Assembly: GCA_040766745.1 (NCBI GenBank)
Contig: JAXGPX010000001.1
Coordinates: 310,001 to 374,000, forward strand
Reading direction: 5' to 3'
Source: JAXGPX01 sp040766745
Lineage (GTDB): Bacteria > Bacillota > Sulfobacillia > Fermentithermobacillales > Fermentithermobacillaceae
DNA: 64,000 bases
Positions 7,674 through 14,167 of the stretch are shown one piece after another. Each line of letters starts with the position of its first letter. Position 1 is the stretch's first letter. The position numbers and the translations under genes were made by a program. The notes beneath the pieces are model-generated. The model worked only from the letters and a program-made list of their open reading frames with translations. It made no database searches and had not been told where the DNA came from.

Positions 7674-8489
7674 GTGAATGGCTGGGTTTGCGTTCATAGG
7701 AAGTTGTTGGACAGCCCTATCTTTAGTAACCCGAAGACGCTAAAAGTGTTTTTGTGGTGTCTACTAAAGGCTACCCACCAAGATTATGAGGCCATGGTAG
7801 GCAGGCAGCGGGTAGCCCTGAAGCCCGGCCAGTTTATCACGGGCCGAGCAAAGGCGGCTGAATCCTTGGACATGCCTCCTTCGACTGCCTGGGAATACCT
7901 CAAACTGTTGGAGAGTAACGAGAGCATACAAATTTGCTCAACCTCTACCCACTCCATCATAACTGTTGTTAATTGGGCGGCTTATCAGGGCTATAGCACT
8001 TCCGACAGCAAATCCGACAGGGATTCCAACAGCGAGGAAACACCCTTTGAGCAGTCATTAAGCAAGGATTCAGGGGCAAGCTCCGACAGGGATTCCGACA
8101 GCAAACCCGACAGCGGATCGACAGCGGATCGACACATACAACCATATAAACACAGAACAAAGGATATTATATGCGTTCTCACTGAAGCTGAGGAAGCGTT
8201 TCTCAACACCTTGAGCCAAGTAGAAAACTACCCTCTTGACCGTAAACGGGATCTGGAAATGTACCGGAACCTTGCCGAGCGATACCCCGAGCTAGATCTT
8301 TGCGAAGCCATCGAGCAATGGCGAGTGTACAAACTGGACAAGCCGCTTACTGAAAGATCGAATCCCCGAAGCCAAATAGACATGTCGTTCAAAAAATATA
8401 CGGAATGGGGAAGATGCTTGAAAAAATCCCCAGTAAAGGAGGATTGGAGATGCCAAAAGACATTGGCGGAAAAAACGGCCCATTACTAA
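7674..8489 (+). CDS. DnaD-like replisome organiser / replication initiation protein
   Basis: 271-residue protein of the phage replisome-organiser type. The N-terminal winged-helix part has the family pattern GWVCVHRKLLDSPIF, then KVFLWCLLKATH and LKPGQFITGR (residues 3-65). A Ser/Asp-rich repetitive linker (about residues 108-155) leads to a C-terminal helical segment. It probably recognises the element origin and recruits the helicase encoded next. Start: GTG 7674 preceded by GGAGGT with 7-base spacing. The linker is encoded by 12-base DNA repeats that may be the replication origin itself. Its 3' end overlaps the helicase gene by 40 bases. Confidence 0.75.
   Translation: MNGWVCVHRKLLDSPIFSNPKTLKVFLWCLLKATHQDYEAMVGRQRVALKPGQFITGRAKAAESLDMPPSTAWEYLKLLESNESIQICSTSTHSIITVVNWAAYQGYSTSDSKSDRDSNSEETPFEQSLSKDSGASSDRDSDSKPDSGSTADRHIQPYKHRTKDIICVLTEAEEAFLNTLSQVENYPLDRKRDLEMYRNLAERYPELDLCEAIEQWRVYKLDKPLTERSNPRSQIDMSFKKYTEWGRCLKKSPVKEDWRCQKTLAEKTAHY
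8002..8135. repeat. Iteron-like repeats, candidate replication origin
   Basis: CCGACAG begins at 8002 and 8014 (with CCAACAG at 8026), then at 8083, 8095 and 8107, followed by TCGACAG at 8118 and TCGACAC at 8129: a 12-base period in both groups. An AT-rich stretch follows (about 8131-8175). Phage origins often lie inside the initiator gene, so this is a candidate origin; alternatively the repeats only reflect the Ser-Asp linker. Confidence 0.5.
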
Positions 8490-9781
8490 AACCGGATAAT
8501 ATTCCGAGGATCGAGTCAGGCCTTTTGGGGGCAGCCATAATTAACCCTGAATATATTGCGGATTTAACAGACCTGCCGAAAGACTTTTTCACGAAAGCTG
8601 CACATCGAGATCTGGCACTTACTTTGAAAGAACTATGGCTTGCAGATCAGCCTGTTGACATCGCATGCGTACATGCGGCCATACAGGCAGCCGCCAGGAC
8701 AAAGACATCACTTGTTGACCTTGCAGACATGACAGGTGATGCAGTCTCATTGAACTTCAGTGGCCACCTTCAGTTGCTTCAGGATTACTACAAGCGACGA
8801 AAACTCAAACACTTTCTGGCAACAGCCAATCAGAAAACTTTCAACCTATCCTGTGAGCCCGACGCGATGATCGGAGATGCTATTCAAGGCTTGACTAGGC
8901 TTTTGGAGTCTGAGGGGACGGAGGTCCAAACGGCCTGGGAGGTTGTAAACCCGATGCTCATTAGAGGCGAAAGCGGCAAACCTCGGGAGCCAGGCATTCC
9001 GTCGGGCCTAGGTCCAGTCGACAAGGCCCAGGGCGGCGGTTTCAGACGAGGAAACTTGATTATCCTTGCGGCCCGGCCAGGGGTGGGCAAATCAGCCATG
9101 GCCCTGCAAATTGCGAATAACGCGGGGAAAGCCGGGTACAAAGTTTTGCTTATTAGCCTGGAAATGTCTGCAAAAGCCCTGATGATGCGACTCATAGGCA
9201 GCGAGGCCGGGATCGAGCCGGCTATCCTACGACAGGTTACGGGCGAACCGTGGGCAAAAGCCAGGCCGCACGTCTCCTATTTGGCCAATACGCATCTGTG
9301 GATCTGCGATAACTCTGCAATCACTTCTGCAAAGGCGATTGCGCTGGCAAAAGAATTAAAGTCCAAACATGGCCTTGACCTTGTCATTCTCGACTACATT
9401 CAGCGATTTTCAGATACGCTTCACGAACGCCACATAAGCCGGAACCATCTTATCGGAGGCATCTCCAAAGCTTTCGCAAACCTGGCCCGTCAAACAGATA
9501 CCGCTGCCTTAGTCCTTTCGCAGTTAAACCGGCGTTCAGAGTCTTCTGCAGACAGGAAACCGACTCTGGCCGATCTTCGTGACAGTGGGGAGCTAGAACA
9601 AGATGCCGATGTTGTCATGCTTCTTCACAGGCCAGGTTATCACGATGAGGAAGCCAATCAAAATGAGGCCTGGCTGTATCTAGAAAAGAACCGAGAAGGA
9701 CCTACCGGACCTGTTCGGCTGTTCTGGGACGAGAAGAAGGTTCGTTTCTTCTCTACCGACACAAGGAGAGGTGACGTATGA
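8450..9781 (+). CDS. dnaB: Replicative DNA helicase, DnaB family
   Basis: 443 residues. An N-terminal DnaB domain (about 20-110; LLGAAIINPE, FFTKAAHRDL) is joined to a RecA-type helicase core with Walker A ARPGVGKSA, Walker B LDLVILDYIQ, the QLNR motif, and DLRDSGELEQDADVVMLLHR near the end. All motor motifs are present. The ATG at 8450 has AAGGAGG at 8-base spacing. It is the element's own helicase, paired with the DnaD-like initiator, and would load at the element origin. Length is about that of chromosomal DnaB, so it is complete. Confidence 0.93.
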   Translation: MPKDIGGKNGPLLKPDNIPRIESGLLGAAIINPEYIADLTDLPKDFFTKAAHRDLALTLKELWLADQPVDIACVHAAIQAAARTKTSLVDLADMTGDAVSLNFSGHLQLLQDYYKRRKLKHFLATANQKTFNLSCEPDAMIGDAIQGLTRLLESEGTEVQTAWEVVNPMLIRGESGKPREPGIPSGLGPVDKAQGGGFRRGNLIILAARPGVGKSAMALQIANNAGKAGYKVLLISLEMSAKALMMRLIGSEAGIEPAILRQVTGEPWAKARPHVSYLANTHLWICDNSAITSAKAIALAKELKSKHGLDLVILDYIQRFSDTLHERHISRNHLIGGISKAFANLARQTDTAALVLSQLNRRSESSADRKPTLADLRDSGELEQDADVVMLLHRPGYHDEEANQNEAWLYLEKNREGPTGPVRLFWDEKKVRFFSTDTRRGDV

Positions 9782-9975
9782 ACAAGGCTGCGCTGGATTG
9801 TTTGAACATGATCGTTACCGTGATTGCCAAGGCTGTCGGGGCCGGCGTCAGTGACCAGGCGAAGGAAGCCCTTAGAAAGATTCTCAGGTTAACCATCGAT
9901 GAGCGCAAGAGGCTATACGAAGGTGTTGCTGGGGAAGGAGGCGAGAGCGCATGGTCAAGGCCCGAGATGTTGTGA
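9778..9975 (+). CDS. Small hypothetical protein
   Basis: 65 residues, start codon overlapping the helicase stop (ATGA), which indicates translational coupling. Mostly helical and amphipathic (IVTVIAKAVG, then LRKILRLTIDERKRLYEGV). No known family recognised. Part of the element's rightward operon. Confidence 0.55.
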   Translation: MNKAALDCLNMIVTVIAKAVGAGVSDQAKEALRKILRLTIDERKRLYEGVAGEGGESAWSRPEML

Positions 9976-10178
9976 TGACTCTGGCATTGAGCGAACTGAG
10001 GGCCGCAAGGCGTGACCTACTTCAAGCCCTGCGGCTGGCGAGGTTAGCGAGGTACAACGGGCAGCGAACCCCTAAGGGACTGGACGTCGACAGGGAAGCC
10101 TATAGGCGCATACAGGCCACAAGATTAGCGGCGGCCAGGAGGGCGAGTACGAGAAGCCGGAGAGGCGCATTACCTTAA
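9951..10178 (+). CDS. Small basic hypothetical protein
   Basis: 75 residues, very rich in Arg and Ala (many RR pairs, ends in SRRGALP), suggesting nucleic-acid contact, though no family is recognised. Overlaps the previous gene by 25 bases; GGAGGC is placed 8 bases before its ATG. Unusual composition next to the GC-rich stretch that follows; it could be a spurious frame, but spacing and ribosome site favour a real gene. Confidence 0.5.
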   Translation: MVKARDVVMTLALSELRAARRDLLQALRLARLARYNGQRTPKGLDVDREAYRRIQATRLAAARRASTRSRRGALP

Positions 10179-10305
10179 ATCGCCCTTATGCTGGGCTTAT
10201 ACCCCCCCGGGTTCGGAGAAACGGGTTGTATAAGAGCCAGGGGACCGGGCTTGGGGACTTCCAAAACACATTTCGGAAAAGTGCAAATAAAGGGGGGTGC
10301 GACAA

Positions 10306-10617
10306 ATGGCAGCAGAGCAAGCAATCAAAGAAGACCTGCTAAAATACCTGGGTGGATTGACCCTGGGGCCGGCGGGCCGGGACCTTGTTGCAGACTACAT
10401 GGCCTTGTGGAGCGTCAAAAATGAACTGCTTTCAGACATTAGAGAGCGTGGCGTTATCTTGCGCTGGGAAAATGGACCTTATGCCTCCGGCTACAAGCGC
10501 AACGAGAGCCTGCCGGCCTTGCGAATGGTAATTCGACGTATGGCCCATATGAGGCGTGCGCTAGGCCTCATTCCTGATGGCGAGAGCAGAACCCGGGATT
10601 CTGAAGAAGAACTATAG
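10306..10617 (+). CDS. Hypothetical protein of the element operon
   Basis: 103 residues. ATG 10306 is chosen because AGGGGGG lies 8 bases upstream; the GTG nine bases earlier is too close. It looks like a mixed helical protein (KEDLLKYLGGL, LVADYMALWSVKNELLSDI). The end contains paired basic residues and a short acidic tail. No family recognised. It follows a 127-base spacer with no other gene. Confidence 0.6.
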   Translation: MAAEQAIKEDLLKYLGGLTLGPAGRDLVADYMALWSVKNELLSDIRERGVILRWENGPYASGYKRNESLPALRMVIRRMAHMRRALGLIPDGESRTRDSEEEL

Positions 10618-10630
10618 AGGAGTGGTGACA

Positions 10631-11197
10631 GTGGCAAAGCCACAGACAAAAGTTGGTTTCGAGAAACTGGCGGACCTGAACGAAAGAATCAGCCAGGCAG
10701 AGGCAAGGGCCAGGGAACTTTGGGGTTCCCGGCCGGGAACGGTTGAATCAGATCTCCTGCAGAAAACGATGAAGCGGATCAAAGACCTGCAGAGCGAGAG
10801 GGACAAGCTTCGAGACGTCCTCCATCAGAGAGGCGAGCCGGACTACGACCCCGTTGAAGCCGTGCGCCAGAAGTATGCGGCAAGAGACTTGCACAATCGG
10901 CGGATAGACCTTCTGAAGAAAATGTGCAACCTTCTAACGGTGCTCAACGATGCGTACATCGACCTGCAAATTATCGAGCGGCCCACTATGCCAAGGACAC
11001 CAGACGGAGTTCCGCTGCATCTCGACCCTATTTTCGTGAACTTCAAATGGAACCTTGAACAGCAGTTAGTTCGGTTGACCCCCATGACACAAGAGGGGTT
11101 CAATACTGAGCTCAAGGCGGCAGAAGAACTTTTCGAGCGGCTAAGAGCCAAGGCCGAGGCACACGAGAAGGCCTCAAAAGAGATTGCAGCGATATGA
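10631..11197 (+). CDS. Hypothetical coiled-coil protein
   Basis: 188 residues, mostly charged helix. Coiled-coil-like segments occur at about 10-70 (LADLNERISQAEARARELW, KRIKDLQSERDKLRD) and at the C-terminus (ELKAAEELFERLRAKAEAHEK). The GTG at 10631 fits GAGGAG at 8 bases. No known family is recognised; a scaffolding or DNA-packaging-related role cannot be judged from sequence. Follows the preceding gene by 13 bases. Confidence 0.6.
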   Translation: MAKPQTKVGFEKLADLNERISQAEARARELWGSRPGTVESDLLQKTMKRIKDLQSERDKLRDVLHQRGEPDYDPVEAVRQKYAARDLHNRRIDLLKKMCNLLTVLNDAYIDLQIIERPTMPRTPDGVPLHLDPIFVNFKWNLEQQLVRLTPMTQEGFNTELKAAEELFERLRAKAEAHEKASKEIAAI

Positions 11198-11295
11198 AAT
11201 AGACACTTCCCGGCCGGCGGTACTATTCCCCCGGCCAATGTGCGGGCCGGCAGTTTGCTTACCTCCTTTCAAGACTGCCGGTCCCAAACATAAAC

Positions 11296-11309
11296 AGAAC
11301 ATGCGTTCT
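11296..11309. promoter_or_regulatory. LexA (SOS) box candidate
   Basis: AGAACATGCGTTCT has the perfect core GAAC-N4-GTTC of the Firmicute LexA operator, with symmetric A/T flanks in place of C/G. It lies 106 bases before the sigma-like regulator of the element. If real, DNA damage would de-repress this gene. Confidence 0.45.
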
Positions 11310-11414
11310 ATGGCCTTTTTAAGGGCCTTGTATGTGCCAAAAGGCATATTCACCCCTAAACCCTTCGAAAACGTCACAGCGGCTTAATGGCAAACGATTC
11401 AGGAGGGAAAACCT

Positions 11415-11864
11415 TTGAATCTTACCCGTGATGAAGTCAGGGCTATATGCCGGGCGTATTCACTCCTAAAAGTACGCCTTAAAGCATACGAGCTCCGGCG
11501 AAAGACAATTCTCCAAAGCGGCGGGACCTCAATTATGACCGTCGAAGGGCGCAGGGCAGGTCCAGGCGATCCCACAGCCGCAAAGGTCCAGGCGTTAGAA
11601 CATTTAGAGAGAAACTACTTCCAATCACTGAAGATCACATGGGCAATCGAAGAATGTTTGAAAGCAATGGGCAAGGAATCGGAGAAGGTGTTCAAACTGT
11701 ACTTTGAAAACGGGCTGACGGTTCGTGAGGTTGCTCAAAAGATGAGACTGACAAAGAGCAGTGTCCATAGAAGGATCGCAAAGATTCTTGATACTGTGGC
11801 CTATTGGCTGACACGTGAAGAAGACACCAAGAAGGCGGCACTTCATCTACTGAAGACACTATGA
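11415..11864 (+). CDS. Sigma-70 region 4-like / ArpU-RinA-type phage transcription regulator
   Basis: 149 residues. The C-terminal half has a sigma-region-4-like helix-turn-helix (VFKLYFENGLTVREVAQKM, then SSVHRRIAKILDTV), the arrangement of late-gene regulators of phages and islands. The N-terminal half is helical (AICRAYSLLKVRLKAYE). TTG start with AGGAGGG seven bases upstream. It is the last gene of the main rightward operon, the usual place of a late activator, but no late structural genes follow in this element. An SOS-box-like sequence lies upstream. Confidence 0.7.
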   Translation: MNLTRDEVRAICRAYSLLKVRLKAYELRRKTILQSGGTSIMTVEGRRAGPGDPTAAKVQALEHLERNYFQSLKITWAIEECLKAMGKESEKVFKLYFENGLTVREVAQKMRLTKSSVHRRIAKILDTVAYWLTREEDTKKAALHLLKTL

Positions 11865-11891
11865 GCCAAACACTTATGCAGCGGTGAATAG

Positions 11892-12068
11892 TTATTCATC
11901 ATCTTCTTTTTGTGGACTTAGCAGGCGCCTTAGTTCCGTTTCGGATATACGCCAAAAGTGACCGACTTTGACAGCTTTAAGATTGCCCTTCTTAATCCAG
12001 TTGTAAACGGTTTTCAGATGTACCTGCAAGTTATCCGCTACCTGTTCAGGTGTGTAATATTTCTCCAT
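11892..12068 (-). CDS. Second excisionase-like HTH protein (58 aa)
   Basis: 58-residue protein on the - strand: begins MEKYYTPEQVADNLQVHLKT and continues with VYNWIKKGNL and VKVGHFWRISETELRRLL, a complete excisionase-type (HTH_17) fold. GGAG precedes its ATG and a good - strand promoter lies upstream (12091-12120). It is divergent from the gene pair at 12202-12770 and close to attR, so it may be the recombination directionality factor or may control the neighbouring pair. Confidence 0.8.
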   Translation of the reverse strand: MEKYYTPEQVADNLQVHLKTVYNWIKKGNLKAVKVGHFWRISETELRRLLSPQKEDDE

Positions 12069-12090
12069 ATATGACTCTCTCCTTTACATC

Positions 12091-12120
12091 ATTTTACCAT
12101 GCTTTCTAATGAAATGTAAA
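12091..12120 (-). promoter_or_regulatory. Leftward promoter of the 58-aa HTH gene
   Basis: On the - strand: TTTACA (12120-12115), 18-base spacer, TAAAAT (12096-12091), a close match to a housekeeping promoter, 23 bases before the start codon. A weaker rightward partner (TTGCTT, 17 bases, TAAATT) sits nearby at about 12133-12161. Confidence 0.55.
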
Positions 12121-12201
12121 CTTTCTTATTGCTTGTTAACCTATTTCATGTTAAATTAAAGATGATTGGAGATAACCAGGGATAACTAGGGAGGGTTTAC
12201 C

Positions 12202-12381
12202 GTGTCAAGGATCAGTACTGATAACCTGGGGCTGATGAATGATGCAGCGGGAAATATCCTTGCTGCCATCGAGTGGGTTCAGAGGGCACTATTGGGCGTG
12301 GGAACAGAGTTGGCGAACCTGACAATGAACACCTGCCAGGAGCAGGACCGAAGGAGGGAACCGAAGTGTATCGAAATCTGA
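12202..12381 (+). CDS. Small hypothetical protein (59 aa)
   Basis: GTG start preceded by AGGGAGGG at 6 bases. The product starts MSRISTDNLGLM and has a helical middle (AAGNILAAIEWVQRALLGVG). No family recognised. Its last 16 bases overlap the next gene, so the two are translationally linked. Divergent from the 58-aa HTH gene, forming a second regulatory switch at the right end of the element. Confidence 0.6.
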   Translation: MSRISTDNLGLMNDAAGNILAAIEWVQRALLGVGTELANLTMNTCQEQDRRREPKCIEI

Positions 12382-12770
12382 CATCGAGAATGCGACGTAA
12401 GAAGGTAAACGTAAACGACCTGGCAGAGTGCTTGGGCGTGGACCTATCTATCATTGCCGGCAAACTGAGAGAAGGAGACTCTTTCACACTTGATGAGGCA
12501 ATACTGATTAAGCGCAGATTCTTCCCTGAATCCCCTATTGAATACTTGTTTGATACAGAAGTGACCAACATCTACCCCGGGCTTGCGGCACGAATGATTG
12601 GACATGGCCATGATGCTAAAAACTTGGCTGAACTGCTTGGCATGGGCTACAGAGGCGTCCTTGATCGTTTGAGTGGGCGTATTGACTTTGAGCTCACTGA
12701 AGTAATACAGCTTATGAGGATATATGACTCGAGTTGTGACCGGCTATTCGGTGAAGGCAATGGGGCCTAG
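12366..12770 (+). CDS. Protein with two tandem Cro/CI-type HTH units
   Basis: 134 residues made of two similar halves. Unit 1 (about residues 3-62: LTSRMRRKKV, NDLAECLGVD, DEAILIKRRF, YLFDT) and unit 2 (about 70-132: LAARMIGHGH, KNLAELLGMG, TEVIQLMRIY, CDRLFGEG) share the same spacing of L-x-x-RM, LAE-x-LG and a C-terminal helix ending in LF. This looks like an internal duplication of an XRE-type domain, so the single chain could bind like a dimer. GTG 12366 fits AAGGAGGG at 7 bases. Followed by a strong terminator. Confidence 0.7.
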   Translation: MYRNLTSRMRRKKVNVNDLAECLGVDLSIIAGKLREGDSFTLDEAILIKRRFFPESPIEYLFDTEVTNIYPGLAARMIGHGHDAKNLAELLGMGYRGVLDRLSGRIDFELTEVIQLMRIYDSSCDRLFGEGNGA

Positions 12771-12792
12771 GCAAACATGAGATACGACCGGC

Positions 12793-12821
12793 AGGCCTGG
12801 CGGTAATGCCGGGCCTTTTTT
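12793..12821 (+). terminator. Rho-independent terminator near right end of element
   Basis: AGGCCTGGC (12793-12801) pairs with GCCGGGCCT (12808-12816), a 6-base loop, then a run of six T. It ends the two-gene operon at 12202-12770. Confidence 0.85.
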
Positions 12822-12899
12822 GGTGTGAGGCTTGAGAGCGCACCTGTGTTTCGAGCTGTTATCGTTATACCAGCATACAGGGGCAAAACAAGAGGATTC

Positions 12900-12924
12900 T
12901 ACTGCAGCAATTACTGCAGCAAAA
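12900..12924. repeat. Right arm-type integrase site candidates
   Basis: TACTGCAGCAA (12900-12910) directly followed by TTACTGCAGCAAAA (12911-12924). The second is identical to 4787-4800 near attL. Both lie about 100 bases inside their att repeat. Confidence 0.65.
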
Positions 12925-13027
12925 GGTACAGCTATGGGGGTAAAAACGAGTGAAAACAGCGAACGACCACAGAACAAAACCGCAGGTCAAGGACGTATAG
13001 CGACAGCCCTGGACACTTCACACTTAA

Positions 13028-13079
13028 TTGACATGCAAGAGGTCACAGGTTCAAATCCTGTATCGCCCACCAGCGTAAG
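13028..13079. repeat. attR, right 52-bp attachment repeat
   Basis: Perfect copy of 4708-4759. It is a 3' fragment of tRNA-Val(GAC), not a full tRNA gene: the 5' half is missing. Confidence 0.93.
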
Positions 13080-13411
13080 ACCTCTTTGGTGACTCTCCGA
13101 TTACATAGGATAACCGCGTATTCTTGTACTGCTTTTCCAAACACATCCTTGAACAAGGAATAGCCATGTTCTTCACAAATTGCAGAATAAGAGCAGGCCA
13201 AATACCAAGTTCAACACTGGCGTTAGTCGAGTCGAAATACAGCTAGTGGTGAGAAGGTCAGTTGGACTAGCTGCTCTGCAGTTATATGATCCTAAAAGTG
13301 GCTGCCCTGGATTAGGCTACCCTTGATGGAGTATGCTACCTAGACTCTTATTGGGCTATGTGTTACCTTAAATTTCTAGGAGAAGATGACGTGACCAGAT
13401 GAATAACCAGT
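13080..13411. other. Gene-poor stretch right of the element
   Basis: No intact gene. On the - strand about 13076-13215 there is a short open stretch with coding-like composition (contains SAICEEHGYSLFKDVFGKAV) bounded by stops, possibly the remnant of a decayed gene. No clear promoter for the SLH gene is seen. Confidence 0.35.
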
Positions 13412-14167
13412 ATGCGCATGAATTTACAGGGAGGGTCAGAACTGATCAAACGTGGAAATTCCCGGAGTAACCTGTACAGAGTGTTTGAGATTTGTCTCGT
13501 TTTAATGCTGGTAATTGGCGGGTTGGCTTCCTCGGCCACCGGTCGTATCGAGTCTACGAAAGTATCTGCGGCAAGCAGTAATCCCGAAGGCTTCTTGGAT
13601 ACCATTGGTCACGACGATGAAGCCCATATCCGAAAGCTAGCTGCAATGGGTGTAGTGGACGGCTACGGCGGGGGTGTATTCGGTCCAGAAGATTCGGTTA
13701 CACGAGAGCAATTCGCCAAGCTGCTGGTACTATCAGCTGGAATTGACGTTTCTGGGGCAATCACAGGGCTGGACTTTGCTGACAACTTTCAGATCAGTAA
13801 CTGGGCGAAACCCTATGTTGCCGCGGCTGTTGAAAAGGGCCTCATCGCTGGAATGGGCAACAACATGTTCGCTCCCAGAGCAAATGTGACCAGGGCTCAA
13901 GCTCTTACTATGATTGCTCGCGTCTTCATGGGAGACGAAGCTTTGACATCAATGGCAGGGGCCAATTCTCCGACCGGCTTCACCGATGACTGGCTAATTC
14001 CAGGCTGGGCCCGGCCTGCTGTGAACTATGCTCTCAATAGAGAAATAGTAAGCATTAAAGACTTTAGGAACTTAGCTCCTGACCAGTATAGTAGTCGGGC
14101 AATGTGTTGCCGGTTCCTATCTCGGTTTGTCGACGCAAAGGACCTGTTTACGGATTCTGTTGCTTAA
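13412..14167 (+). CDS. SLH-domain part of an interrupted surface protein
   Basis: 251 residues: a signal peptide (hydrophobic VFEICLVLMLVIGGLA) and three SLH motifs (about residues 58-107, 117-170 and 184-240). It ends at a TAA at 14165. The same frame continues immediately after this stop with a Pro-rich repeat linker, a Big2 domain and an M23 peptidase, so it is very probably the N-terminal half of one gene split by a nonsense change. The ATG at 13412 lacks a ribosome site, whereas AGGGAGGG lies 5-6 bases before an in-frame CTG at 13442 that would give a neater signal peptide; the true start is uncertain. Confidence 0.75.
   Translation: MRMNLQGGSELIKRGNSRSNLYRVFEICLVLMLVIGGLASSATGRIESTKVSAASSNPEGFLDTIGHDDEAHIRKLAAMGVVDGYGGGVFGPEDSVTREQFAKLLVLSAGIDVSGAITGLDFADNFQISNWAKPYVAAAVEKGLIAGMGNNMFAPRANVTRAQALTMIARVFMGDEALTSMAGANSPTGFTDDWLIPGWARPAVNYALNREIVSIKDFRNLAPDQYSSRAMCCRFLSRFVDAKDLFTDSVA

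Noticed and set aside
8002..8135. CRISPR array
   Set aside because: Repeats are 7-12 bases with 5-base gaps inside a coding frame; far too short. No CRISPR or cas genes were seen anywhere in the window.
9951..10178. Toxin-antitoxin pair made of the two small genes after dnaB
   Set aside because: Tight overlap fits, but neither product resembles a known toxin or antitoxin fold.
10188..10424. 78-codon open frame with a GC-rich start
   Set aside because: It overlaps the better supported gene at 10306 in another frame and lacks a ribosome site.
11184..11387. Open frame of 67 codons in the gap before the sigma-like gene
   Set aside because: Starts inside the preceding gene, Pro/Cys-rich, no ribosome site. 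The gap contains a large imperfect inverted repeat (about 11244-11284) instead.
13028..13079. A seventh tRNA (Val) at the right end
   Set aside because: Only the 3' half is present; the D-arm and 5' acceptor strand are missing. It is attR.
12832..13092. Open frame of 86 codons ending past attR
   Set aside because: It covers the att repeat and arm sites, with no ribosome site and no similarity to a protein family.
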